64,000 nucleotides of DNA from Geodermatophilaceae bacterium URHB0062. GTDB taxonomy: Bacteria; Actinomycetota; Actinomycetes; Mycobacteriales; Geodermatophilaceae. The stretch's first letter is position 1; every line of letters starts with the position of its first letter. The stretch is taken from positions 1 to 64,000 of the forward strand of contig JHVO01000014.1 of NCBI GenBank assembly GCA_000620185.1, written 5' to 3'. The translations under genes were made by a program, and so were the position numbers. The notes beneath the pieces were generated by a model, which ran no database searches, was not told where the DNA came from, and worked only from the letters and a program-made list of their open reading frames with translations. This document shows positions 27,980 through 36,929 of the stretch, in pieces.

Positions 27980-29320
27980 GTGACCGGCCCGGACGAGGGG
28001 ACGCCGACGCGAGGCCGTCTCGCCCGGACGGCCCGCCTCGCCGCGCTCCCAGCCGCCTACGCCGGCCGCACCGCCCTCGGTCTCGGCAAGCGCCTCGGCG
28101 GCCGGCCCGCGGAGCTGGTCGCCGAGCAGGTCCAGCAGCGCACCGCCGAGCAGCTGTTCGCGGCCCTCGGCCATCTCAAGGGCGGCGCGATGAAGATGGG
28201 CCAGGCGCTCTCCGCCATGGAGGCCGCCCTGCCCGAGCAGCTGGCCGGCCCCTACCGCGACACGCTCGTCCGGCTGCAGGAGGCGGCGCCGCCCATGCCG
28301 GCCGCCCGCGTTCACGAGCAGCTGCGCGCGTCCCTCGGACCGGACTGGCGCACGCGCTTCCGCGACTTCGACGACCGGCCCGCCGCGGCCGCGAGCATCG
28401 GGCAGGTCCACCGCGCCATCTGGTCCGACGGCACGCTGGTGGCCGTCAAGGTCCAGTACCCGGGCGCCGCCGAGGCGCTGGTCGCCGATCTCGGCTTGCT
28501 CCAGGGCCTGTCGCCGCTGGTCAAAGCCGCAATCCCCCACCTGGACGTGCGCGCGCTCTTCGCCGAGCTGCGCGAACGGTTCGTCGAGGAGGTCGACTAC
28601 GCCCGCGAGGCCGACGCCCAGACCGCCTTCGCCGACGCCTACCGCGGCGACCCCGACGTCCTCGTGCCCGAGGTGCTGGCCGTGGACGGCGAGGTGCTCG
28701 TCACCCGGTGGATCGACGGCACTCCCCTGTCCCGCGTCATCGCCGACGGCACGCAGCAGCAGCGCGACCGCTGCGGCCGACTCCTGGTGCGCCTGTTCGC
28801 GTCCGGCCCGGTACGTGCCCGGCGGCTGCACGGCGACCCGCATCCCGGCAACTTCCGGCTGATGGACGACGGCCGGCTCGGCGTCCTCGACTTCGGCTCG
28901 ATCCAGCCCATGCCGCACGGCTGGCCGGCCGGGCTCGGTCCCCTGCTCGCCGCCGGCCGGGACGGCGATGCCGCGGAACTGCATCGCATCGCCGCCTCGG
29001 CCCGCCTGCTGCGACCGGACGCCGTGACCCCCGCGGCTCTGCTCGCGCTCCTCGACCCCTACCTGCAGCCACTGCGCACGCCCGAGTACCGGTTCACCCG
29101 CAGCTGGCTGCAGGAGCAGACCCGGCGCGCCTCCGACCCCCTCGGCGCCGCGCAGCGGACCCAGCGGAAGCTGTCGATCCCCCCGCGCCACCTGCTGCTG
29201 CAGCGGGAGGCCGCCGAGCTGGTCGGCGTCCTCTGCTCGCTCGGCGCCACCGTGACCATCGACGGCGAGCTGCGGCGCTGGCTGCCCGGCTACGCCACTT
29301 TCACGGGCCCCGGCCTCTAG
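27980..29320 (+). CDS. ABC1/AarF/UbiB-family atypical kinase
   Basis: The protein has 446 residues from a GTG start two bases after the DUF1330 stop. It has the family KxGQ motif (LKGGAMKMGQALS, about 66-78), the Ala-rich loop AAAASIGQVHRA (about 135-147), Lys in VAVKVQYPG, ExD in FVEEVDYAREAD (about 198), HGDPHPGNFRL (about 284-294) and LDFGS (about 303). These are all the residues needed for ATP binding. Members support quinone or lipid metabolism; in actinobacteria, which use menaquinone, the exact role is unknown. Confidence 0.9.
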   Translation: MTGPDEGTPTRGRLARTARLAALPAAYAGRTALGLGKRLGGRPAELVAEQVQQRTAEQLFAALGHLKGGAMKMGQALSAMEAALPEQLAGPYRDTLVRLQEAAPPMPAARVHEQLRASLGPDWRTRFRDFDDRPAAAASIGQVHRAIWSDGTLVAVKVQYPGAAEALVADLGLLQGLSPLVKAAIPHLDVRALFAELRERFVEEVDYAREADAQTAFADAYRGDPDVLVPEVLAVDGEVLVTRWIDGTPLSRVIADGTQQQRDRCGRLLVRLFASGPVRARRLHGDPHPGNFRLMDDGRLGVLDFGSIQPMPHGWPAGLGPLLAAGRDGDAAELHRIAASARLLRPDAVTPAALLALLDPYLQPLRTPEYRFTRSWLQEQTRRASDPLGAAQRTQRKLSIPPRHLLLQREAAELVGVLCSLGATVTIDGELRRWLPGYATFTGPGL

Positions 29321-29413
29321 CGCACTCAGCCGATCGGCCCATGAACCTCCTCCCGGACCGGATGCGTCTCCCCCAACGCCGGACGGAGGCCGGGGCTCAG
29401 CACTTCTGCGGAT

Positions 29414-29431
29414 GCCGTCTCTTTTGACGGC
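29414..29431. terminator. Possible hairpin between convergent genes
   Basis: GCCGTC, TCTTTT loop, GACGGC: a 6-bp stem in the 129-base gap between the convergent kinase and helicase genes. A weak candidate. Confidence 0.3.
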
Positions 29432-29449
29432 CGGCCCGTCCGGCACTGC

Positions 29450-32400
29450 TCAGGAGACGACGCCGGCACCTTCCACCAGCCGGCACAGCGCGTTCACCCG
29501 CCGCAGCTGCTCCGGGGTGCGCACCGGCGCGTCCAGCAGCAGCGGGCTCAGCACCACGACGGCGAGCGCCTGTGCCCGCGACACCGCCACGTTCAGCCGG
29601 TTCATGTCGTAGAGGAAGGAGACACCCCGCGGTGCGTCGTCGGCGCTGGTGCTGGTCATCGAGTAGATGACCACCGGCGCCTCCTGGCCCTGGAACTTGT
29701 CGACGGTTCCCACCCTGGCTCCGGCCGGCAGGGCCGCCTTGATCAGCGCCACCTGGGCGTTGTACGGCGCGACGACGAGCACCTCGTCCGGCCCGATACG
29801 CCTCTCCTCGCCGAGGTGGTTTCGCCACATCGAGCCCTGCACCGACTGCCACAGCCGGGCGACGACGTCGGCCTCCTGATGGCTCTTGTCCGCGGCGGTC
29901 AGCACGTGCTCGATCGGATGCACGCGCAGCCCGCTTCCAGAGAGCGGCCCCTCCCCCAGCACGGCCACCCGCTCGCGACCGGCTGCCGCCTCGAGCCGCC
30001 CCTCGTACGCCAGGTCGGAGACGAACGCGGTGAGGCCGGGATGCATCCGGTAGGAGCGGTCGAGGAACACCCCGCGGTCGGGCGGGATGGTGGCGTGACC
30101 GTCGAGCAGATGCTCCAGCGCAGAAGCGCCGGACTCCCCCGGGTGCACGGCCTGGCTCGGCTGGGCCAGCTGCTGCGGATCGCCCAGCAGCACCATCGAC
30201 CGCGCGCCCCGCGCCACCGCGACCGCATTGGCAAGCGAGAACTGGCCGGCCTCGTCGACCACCAGCACGTCGACGGCCGCGGCGACATCGGGCCGCGTCC
30301 AGAACCACGCCGTCCCACCGACCAGGTTCGCGTCGCCGTTCAGCAGCGCGCGGGTCACGACCCCGTTGTCGGCAGACCACGCCACGTCGTCCGAGCCGCA
30401 GTGCTGGCTCTCGTCGCACTTCTGCATCGAGGGCCGCCCGATCGCCTTGAGCAGGTTGCCGATGACGGCGTGGGACGTCGCCGTGACGCCGACCGTCTTC
30501 CCTGCCTCGAGCAGCTCCCGGATCAGTTCGGCCGCTGCCGTGGTCTTGCCGCTTCCGGGCGGGCCCTGGATCGCGAGGACCTCGCCGTCCAGGGCAAGCC
30601 CGAGCCGCACGATGGCCTGCGTCGTGGTCTCGCCCTCGCGCAGCTCCGTCCCCGGAGGCACCCGCCGCCCGACCAGCGCCTGGCCGAGGCAGTCGCGGCC
30701 GGCCAGCACGTCCTCGCCCGTCGCCTGGATCGCCTCGCGCTGGCTCTTCGTGTTCAGCGGTCCGCCCGGGCCAAGTCCGCGCGGACGAGGTGGCTCGGTA
30801 GCCGTGGTTTTCAGGACGAGTCGCCCCGCCGTGGTGTCAAGGTCGTAGACCTCCCCCACCTTCTTCGCGGTGTCCACGTCCAGGGCGTCGTCACCGGTGG
30901 AGAGCTTCGTGTCCTGGACCGGGAAGTCGTACCCGTACAGATGGCTCCGCTTCTCCGGTCGGAGGTAGCTCGGCTCCGACAGCCCGCCCAGCGCCGTGCC
31001 GTCGCGCTCGAGCTCCTCGGTGTCGAGTTCCTGCAGCCGGTAGACCTCCCACCAGGCCGGGCGGTCCTCGCGGCGGTGCCAGCCCACCAGGTCGCCGAGC
31101 AGCTCGTGCCCGGCCGCGTGCAGTCGGTCGGTGAGCTCCTGCTCCACCGCCTGCGCGGCGGTGACCTTCGCGTCCGGCTCCACCAGAGCGATCGCCGGGC
31201 GCGGCAATGACCCGTGCAGCGCCTCCAGTTCGGCGCGCTGCTGCTCCAGCCACTCGTGCAGCTCGCGGGTCGAGTCGACGTCCTCCCTGTTGTACGACTC
31301 GATAGCGGCCAGCTTCGCGGCGTCCCGGTCGGCCAGCCACTGCTCGTACATCAGCACGCTGCCGAGCCCGCTGGCCACCTCGCCCTCGTGCGACCGGCCG
31401 TAGAAGGCCTCGACCTTCTTGATCGAGTACGACTCCTTGCTGATCCGCATCGACTGCCGGACGACCGGATAGAGATCGACGAACCGCTCCTCGCGCAGCA
31501 GCTGGTCGAGCTCCGCCTCGCGGACGCCGTAGCGGCCGGTCAGGTTCTTCAGCGCGGTCACCTCGTAGGCCGCGTAGTGGTAGACGTGCATGGCCGGGTC
31601 CGCGTGCGCCGCAGACACCAGCCGGTCGATGAGGTCGGCGACCATCTGCTTCTCGGCCGGCCGGTCGTGCGCCCACAGCGCCGTGAACCCGCCGGACCGG
31701 TCGCCCAGCCCGGCGAGGTACTCGATGCCCTCGCCGTCCTCGAACCAGGGATCGCCCTCGAAGTCGAGGTAGAGGTCGCCGGCGCTCGTCGGCGGCAGGC
31801 GAAGCAAGCCCAGGCCGGGCACCGGGTCGAGGAGCGTGCGCGACGGCTGCCCGGTCACTCGCTCGCGAAGCTGCTCGGCCGCCTGCTGCTGCAGCCGCGT
31901 GCGTGCGTCGGCGCCGATGCCCGACGATTTCAGCAGCTCCGGTGACGCCGTCGCCAGGTCGGCCAGCGTCGCGATGCCGACCGCCCGCAGTGCGTCCCGC
32001 TGGTCGCCGCGGATCTGTGCCACGAGGCCGAGATCGTCGGCCTGCCGTAGCTCGGCGTTGCAGCGCGGAGCCCACCGGCACTGGTCGCAGTAGCCGATCG
32101 GCGAGGGACCGGTCGCCGGCGGCGCGGCGACGAAGCCCTCCAGCCGGGACCGGGCGCGACGTGCGTACGCGGCGACGTCGATCAGCCGCCACGGCCGCGA
32201 TTCGCCGTCCCCCGTGACCACGTGGACGAACTCCGGCGCCACGCCCTGCAGCACGGTGAGCCGCTCGGCGTAGGTCGCCATCTGCAGCAGCGCGGCAACC
32301 TTGAGCTTCCGGGCGAGCTTGGTGTCGGCGATCTCATACGACCAGTCCCCGAAGAGCGACGGCGTCTCGACGCGGAGCAGGAAGTCGGCCTGACCGCCCC

Positions 32401-32734
32401 AGGCGCCGTCGAAGAACGTGCCCTGGTAGACGACGTCGACCCCGCGGCGCATCGCCTCGACGGTCTGCTGCTCCGCGCGTCGTCGTCCCTCGGTACCGGA
32501 GCCGCCCGCGATCTCGACCACCGACTTGCCGGCGGCCTTCAGCGATTCCAGGTACTTCCGCTCGTGCTCGAGGCCGCGGTCGAAGACGAACTGCACGTCC
32601 TCGGGCGTCTCGACGTCAGGCGCGGCCCACTCCCCCGTCGCGACGCCGAGGTCCAGCCGGGTCAGGTGCGCGCACTCCTGGTGGCGCGTGAGGTCGGTCG
32701 GGCTGAGCACCAGCCGCCCGTCGAGTCGCTGCAT
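29450..32734 (-). CDS. TM0106-type RecB-like nuclease / RNase H-like / SF1 helicase fusion
   Basis: The protein has 1,094 residues. The N-terminal RecB-like nuclease (about 1-230) has GQADFLLR, YEIADTKLARKLK as the active-site strand, and Cys in CAHL and YCDQCRWAPRC, possibly holding an iron-sulfur cluster. A predicted RNase H-like exonuclease (about 315-500) shows LYLDFEGDPWF, YHYAAYE and YNREDVDSTRELHEW. The SF1 helicase (about 660-1090) shows QGPPGSGKTT (about 725), LVVDEAGQ, GDPQQL, DRSYRMHP, TVDKFQGQEAP and NRLNVAVSRA. All motifs are intact. The family is broad in actinobacteria and probably works in DNA repair or nucleic-acid processing. It stands alone. Confidence 0.9.
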   Translation of the reverse strand: MQRLDGRLVLSPTDLTRHQECAHLTRLDLGVATGEWAAPDVETPEDVQFVFDRGLEHERKYLESLKAAGKSVVEIAGGSGTEGRRRAEQQTVEAMRRGVDVVYQGTFFDGAWGGQADFLLRVETPSLFGDWSYEIADTKLARKLKVAALLQMATYAERLTVLQGVAPEFVHVVTGDGESRPWRLIDVAAYARRARSRLEGFVAAPPATGPSPIGYCDQCRWAPRCNAELRQADDLGLVAQIRGDQRDALRAVGIATLADLATASPELLKSSGIGADARTRLQQQAAEQLRERVTGQPSRTLLDPVPGLGLLRLPPTSAGDLYLDFEGDPWFEDGEGIEYLAGLGDRSGGFTALWAHDRPAEKQMVADLIDRLVSAAHADPAMHVYHYAAYEVTALKNLTGRYGVREAELDQLLREERFVDLYPVVRQSMRISKESYSIKKVEAFYGRSHEGEVASGLGSVLMYEQWLADRDAAKLAAIESYNREDVDSTRELHEWLEQQRAELEALHGSLPRPAIALVEPDAKVTAAQAVEQELTDRLHAAGHELLGDLVGWHRREDRPAWWEVYRLQELDTEELERDGTALGGLSEPSYLRPEKRSHLYGYDFPVQDTKLSTGDDALDVDTAKKVGEVYDLDTTAGRLVLKTTATEPPRPRGLGPGGPLNTKSQREAIQATGEDVLAGRDCLGQALVGRRVPPGTELREGETTTQAIVRLGLALDGEVLAIQGPPGSGKTTAAAELIRELLEAGKTVGVTATSHAVIGNLLKAIGRPSMQKCDESQHCGSDDVAWSADNGVVTRALLNGDANLVGGTAWFWTRPDVAAAVDVLVVDEAGQFSLANAVAVARGARSMVLLGDPQQLAQPSQAVHPGESGASALEHLLDGHATIPPDRGVFLDRSYRMHPGLTAFVSDLAYEGRLEAAAGRERVAVLGEGPLSGSGLRVHPIEHVLTAADKSHQEADVVARLWQSVQGSMWRNHLGEERRIGPDEVLVVAPYNAQVALIKAALPAGARVGTVDKFQGQEAPVVIYSMTSTSADDAPRGVSFLYDMNRLNVAVSRAQALAVVVLSPLLLDAPVRTPEQLRRVNALCRLVEGAGVVS

Positions 32735-32900
32735 CGCCTCGTGCCTCTCGATCGCCGTCGTCCGGCAGCCTGCCGTACGCCTCTGCCGGGCCAGGGATAG
32801 CGGACGCCACCGACACGAATCGGCCAGCCCCGGCCGTCAGAGCAGGAGCATCACCCGCATGGGCGACCGTCAGACGCCGAGCGTGTTCGCTCCAGGCGGG

Positions 32901-33614
32901 CTACGCCGGCAATTCGCTGTAGTAGGCCCGGGCCTTGCGTCCGAGCGCCAGGGTGGCCGCGTCGTTCACCCCCGCGTTGATCGGGACGTTGACCAACGGA
33001 AGGGCCCGGAGGACGCCCGCTCGCGAAAAGTTGATGCCCACCATCCGGAACATCCCGGTCAGCGCCTTGAGCGGCTCGCCCTTCAGATAGCGCATCAACA
33101 ACCGCTTGAGCATCCGCTGGGATGCCGCCGCGGTCGCCTCCGCCGCGGTCGTGGCCGAGTGCGATCCGTACAGGCCGAAAAGGACGCCGAGTTCGGAGGT
33201 CCGCGCCCGTCGATCGGTCATGTCGTGCCCGTAGAGGGCGGCGATGATCAGCATCATCCGCACCTGGATCCAGGCGAGCCCGGCCAGGTCGCCCGCGAAC
33301 GTCAAGACCGCGACGGGGACGGTGGTCGTTCCGGCGGTCCCGGCGATCGAGGTCATGGCGGCCGCCGACATGGCGACCCCGGCAGCCGCCCCCTCAGCGC
33401 GAGCCAAACCGCGGTGCGCCCGGATCACCTTGTCGACCGTCGACTGGACGTCTTCGGCGGAGTTCCTTGACGGCAGGGCCTTGACGTACCTGGCCGCCGA
33501 GTCGAGCTGCGCGTCGATCGCCGCCTCGAGGAGCATCTTCGGCGCCTCGACACCGGCCTGCAGCAGGCGTGGGACCAAGGCCTTGCCCGCTGCGGCTGTC
33601 GTCTCGTCCGTCAT
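32901..33614 (-). CDS. EcsC family protein
   Basis: The protein has 237 residues from the ATG at 33614, with GGGGGAG upstream; the frame is open to 33740 without a site. It shows the EcsC arrangement: an amphipathic N-terminal helix region, an Ala/Gly-rich hydrophobic centre (EGAAAGVAMSAAAMTSIAG, VPVAVLTFAGDLAGLAWIQ) and a late Gly/Asn segment (PLVNVPINAGVNDAAT). The Bacillus member lies in an ABC-transporter operon; the biochemical role is unknown. It is likely membrane-associated. Confidence 0.8.
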   Translation of the reverse strand: MTDETTAAAGKALVPRLLQAGVEAPKMLLEAAIDAQLDSAARYVKALPSRNSAEDVQSTVDKVIRAHRGLARAEGAAAGVAMSAAAMTSIAGTAGTTTVPVAVLTFAGDLAGLAWIQVRMMLIIAALYGHDMTDRRARTSELGVLFGLYGSHSATTAAEATAAASQRMLKRLLMRYLKGEPLKALTGMFRMVGINFSRAGVLRALPLVNVPINAGVNDAATLALGRKARAYYSELPA

Positions 33615-33752
33615 GTGCTCCCCCGTCGTTCGCTTGTGGCAGGCGCCTGGTCCACGTCGTGCGGCACGGCACCAAGTTCTCGTGCCAGTTATCGGCTGGC
33701 GCAGGAGCGGTGGGCACCACGCGCCAAGCCGCGGCTGCACGACGTCGGAAGG

Positions 33753-34286
33753 TCAGACGCCGAGGTGCGCCAAGGCCTGCAGCAGCAGCGTGCTCTGCCC
33801 GTTCTCGAACTCTGCGAGCACGGCCGGGTCGCGGGCCTCGAGCGGCGTGAACCAGGTCAGCTCGAGCGCGTCCTGCTGCGGCGCGCAGTCCCCCTCGACC
33901 GGTACCACGTAGGCCAGCGACACCGCGTGCTGCCGCGGGTCGTGGAACGGCGTCACCCCTGGCGTCGGGAAGTACTCGGCCACGGTGAAGGGCTGCGGCG
34001 CGGGCGGTATCCGCGGCAGCGCCAGGGGGCCCAGGTCCTTCTCCATGTGCCGGAGCAGGGCCGCGCGGACCCGCTCGTGGTACAGCACCCGCCCCGACAC
34101 CAGCGCCCGCTTGATCTGCCCGTCCTCACCCGCCCGCAGCAGAAGGCCGACCGCGGTCACCATGCCGTGGTCGTCCACCCGCACGGGCACCACGTCGACG
34201 TACACGATGGGCAGCCGCTCCCGGGCGGCGTCCATCTCCTCACGGGACAGCAGGCCGCCACCGGTCTGCGTCGTCAGCTCGGTCAT
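33753..34286 (-). CDS. DUF4916 protein (Nudix-like)
   Basis: The protein has 177 residues from the ATG at 34286 (a GTG at 34292 is an alternative). The sequence LPIVYVDVVPVRVDD, VGLLLRAGEDGQIKRALVSGRVL and HAVSLAYVVPVEG follows actinobacterial DUF4916, a Nudix-fold family. A clear Nudix box with REx2EE is not visible, so hydrolase activity is doubtful. A decayed copy of its 3' end lies at 26173-26310. Confidence 0.75.
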   Translation of the reverse strand: MTELTTQTGGGLLSREEMDAARERLPIVYVDVVPVRVDDHGMVTAVGLLLRAGEDGQIKRALVSGRVLYHERVRAALLRHMEKDLGPLALPRIPPAPQPFTVAEYFPTPGVTPFHDPRQHAVSLAYVVPVEGDCAPQQDALELTWFTPLEARDPAVLAEFENGQSTLLLQALAHLGV

Positions 34287-34394
34287 GGGCACTGTCTAAC
34301 CGATGCACGGAGCACCGTCTGCCGCCGGCCCGTGGTGGAGCTCACCGGCGGGCCAACGGTCGCCATCGATCCGTTTCGAGGCTAGGTTTTCGGA

Positions 34395-36929
34395 ATGGGT
34401 GCAGAATTCACCCTCGGCGCAGAAGAAGAGTTGCACCTCATCGACCTGGATCGATGGGAACTGTCCGCCAGGGCCCCGCAGATTCTCTCCCGACTGCCCA
34501 GCGCTTTTTACTCGGCCGAAATACAACGGACCACCGTAGAAACAAATACCGCGGTCGTCCGCACCCTGACCGATCTTCGCGCGGAGTTCCTGCGGCTGCG
34601 CAGGAACGTCATCGAGGTGGCGGCGCAGGAGAACCTCGGTGTCGCCGCCGTCGGCACGGCGCCGCGTTCGACATACTCCGACTTCGAGCTCACCAGCACC
34701 GGCCGCTACAGCCGGATGCACGAGCAGTACCGGCTGCTCGTCGACGAGCAACTGATCTGCGGCACCCAGATCCACGTCGGCATCGAAGACCGCGACGTAG
34801 CCGTCGAGATCGCCCAGCGCATCGCCCGCGATCTGCCCGTGCTGCTCGCTCTGTCGGCCAGCTCCCCGTACTGGAACGGCCAGGACACCGGCTACGCCAG
34901 CATCCGCACCATCATCTGGCAGCGCTGGCCGAGCGCCGGCTCCCCGGGCCGGCTCTCCTCCGCCGCCGAGTACGACCAGCTCGTCGCCGACCTGATCAGC
35001 TCCGGCGTCATCGCCGACGCCAAGATGGCGTACTTCGACGTCCGCCCGTCCGCGCACGCGCCCACGCTCGAGCTGCGGGTGTGCGACGCCTGCCCGCTCG
35101 TCGACGACGCCGTGCTCATCGCCGGTCTCTTCCGCGCCCTCGCCCGCGCGGCGGAGCTCGACATCGAGACCGGCCGCCCGTTCGTCGCCCCGCCCGCGCC
35201 GCTGCACCGCGCCGGCATCTGGCAGGCGGCGCGCAGCGGCCTGTCCCGCCGGCTCGTCGACGGCTCGGACCCTCCGCGGCCGCGGCCGGCCCACGACGTC
35301 GTCCGTGACCTGGTCGCCCGGCTCCGGCCGCAACTGGAGGAGTTCGGCGACTGGGCCACCGTGTCCGAGCTCACTGAGACGGTGCTCGCCCGCGGCAACT
35401 CCGCCGACCGGCAGCGCGCCGCCTACGCCGAGGGCGGCCGGCTCGAGGACGTCATGCGCCTCGTCGTGGACGAGAGCCACGGCTCCGACGTCCGATCCGT
35501 GGACGCCCCGCCGGCCCTGCGCCGCTACCGGGCCCGAGCCGGCGACGAGGCCCTCGGCCGCGGCTCGGTGCCGCGCGCCGCCTATGGCGACATCGTCGCG
35601 ACGCTCCAGGAGCTGGGCCCGGCGGAGCTCCGGGCGCGCGATGAGGCCCGCGACGACTGGGTCGCCAAGCAGGGGCTGAGCTACGTCGTGGACGGCGAGG
35701 AGCGCCCCTTCGCCGTCGACCTGTTCCCGCGGGTCCTCGGCGCGCACGAGTGGTCCGGGCTGGAGGCCGGCCTGACCCAGCGCGCCTGGGCCCTCGAATC
35801 GTTCCTGCGCGACATCTACGGCGAGCAGCGGATCCTCCGGGACGGCGTCCTGCCCGCGGACGCCGTCCAGCGCTCCCCCGGCTGGCGCGAGGAGGCGACG
35901 CGGTTGCCGGCCGGCGTCGTGCGCGCCCCGGTCATGGGCTTCGACCTCGTCCGCAACGAGTACGGCGGCTGGCGGGTGCTCGAGGACAACCTGCGCGCCC
36001 CCAGCGGCGCCGCCTACGCGATCGCGATCCGGGCTCTCATGGACGCCGTCGTCCCGGAGCTGCCCCGCCCGCCCGGCCTGGCGCATCCGGCCACCGCCTA
36101 CGAACTGCTCCGCTCGACCCTGCTCGCCTCCGCGGAGCCGGGGACCCGCGCGGTCCTGCTCTCCAGCGGCCCCGGCAGCGGCGCCTGGTTCGAGCACCGC
36201 CGCCTCGCCGAGGGCGCCGGCCTGGGGCTGGTCCTCCCCGACGACCTCGACGTGGCCGACGGGCGCGTGGTGCACCGCGCCGGCGGCGACGTCATCGGCG
36301 TCGTCTACCTCCGCATCGACGAGGAGCTCATCGATCTGGTCGACTCCTCCGGCCGCTCCCTCGGGCAGGAGCTGCTCGACGTAGCGGCCGCCGGTCGGGT
36401 CGTCCTGGCCAACGCGCCCGGCAACGGCATCGCCGACGACAAGTCCACCTATCCCCTCGTTCCCGAGCTCATCACCTACTACCTAGACGAACGCCCCGAG
36501 CTCGAGTCCGTGCCCACCTACCGCGCCGCCGACGCGATCGAGCGGCTGCCCGTGCTCGAGCGGGTCGGCGAGCTGGTCACCAAGCCGGTCGACGGCTTCG
36601 GCGGCGCCGGCGTGCTGATCGGCCCGGCCGCGACCGCGGCCGAGGTCGCCCGGCGCCGCGCGGAGATCGCGGCCGATCCCGCGGGCTGGGTCGCCCAGGA
36701 GGTCGTCTCGCTGTCGTCGTTGCCCTGCCTCGACGGCGGGCGGCTGGAACCGCGCCGGGTCGACCTGCGGGCCTTCGTCTACCTCACCGGGCCGAAGCGG
36801 GAGAACTGCCGGCTGGCCCCGCTCGGCCTGACCCGGGTCGCGCCGCCGGGCAGCCTGATCGTCAACAGCTCCCGCGGCGGCGGCGCCAAGGACACCTGGA
36901 TCGTTCCCCCGACGGACGGAGACCCCTGA
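34395..36929 (+). CDS. GCS2-like carboxylate-amine ligase fused to a circularly permuted ATP-grasp
   Basis: The protein has 844 residues. Residues 1-370 are a glutamate-cysteine-ligase-2/YbdK domain: FTLGAEEELHLID (about 5-17), TTVETNTAV, CGTQIHVGI and LELRVCDACP. Residues about 400-844 are a permuted ATP-grasp of the DUF404/407 type: FDLVRNEYGGWRVLEDNLRAPSG, NAPGNGIADDK, TKPVDGFGGAGV and VDLRAFVYL. Each half forms an amide or peptide bond at ATP cost. The stop shares one base with the start of the amidotransferase gene, so the three genes 34395-40572 form one coupled operon. Comparative work on amidoligases has described similar neighbourhoods that make small peptides. The product here is not known. 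Confidence 0.85.
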   Translation: MGAEFTLGAEEELHLIDLDRWELSARAPQILSRLPSAFYSAEIQRTTVETNTAVVRTLTDLRAEFLRLRRNVIEVAAQENLGVAAVGTAPRSTYSDFELTSTGRYSRMHEQYRLLVDEQLICGTQIHVGIEDRDVAVEIAQRIARDLPVLLALSASSPYWNGQDTGYASIRTIIWQRWPSAGSPGRLSSAAEYDQLVADLISSGVIADAKMAYFDVRPSAHAPTLELRVCDACPLVDDAVLIAGLFRALARAAELDIETGRPFVAPPAPLHRAGIWQAARSGLSRRLVDGSDPPRPRPAHDVVRDLVARLRPQLEEFGDWATVSELTETVLARGNSADRQRAAYAEGGRLEDVMRLVVDESHGSDVRSVDAPPALRRYRARAGDEALGRGSVPRAAYGDIVATLQELGPAELRARDEARDDWVAKQGLSYVVDGEERPFAVDLFPRVLGAHEWSGLEAGLTQRAWALESFLRDIYGEQRILRDGVLPADAVQRSPGWREEATRLPAGVVRAPVMGFDLVRNEYGGWRVLEDNLRAPSGAAYAIAIRALMDAVVPELPRPPGLAHPATAYELLRSTLLASAEPGTRAVLLSSGPGSGAWFEHRRLAEGAGLGLVLPDDLDVADGRVVHRAGGDVIGVVYLRIDEELIDLVDSSGRSLGQELLDVAAAGRVVLANAPGNGIADDKSTYPLVPELITYYLDERPELESVPTYRAADAIERLPVLERVGELVTKPVDGFGGAGVLIGPAATAAEVARRRAEIAADPAGWVAQEVVSLSSLPCLDGGRLEPRRVDLRAFVYLTGPKRENCRLAPLGLTRVAPPGSLIVNSSRGGGAKDTWIVPPTDGDP

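Noticed and set aside
34296-36275. 659-codon frame on the minus strand
   Set aside because: Antisense shadow of the ligase fusion, with low-complexity Ala/Gly/Arg sequence and no ribosome site.
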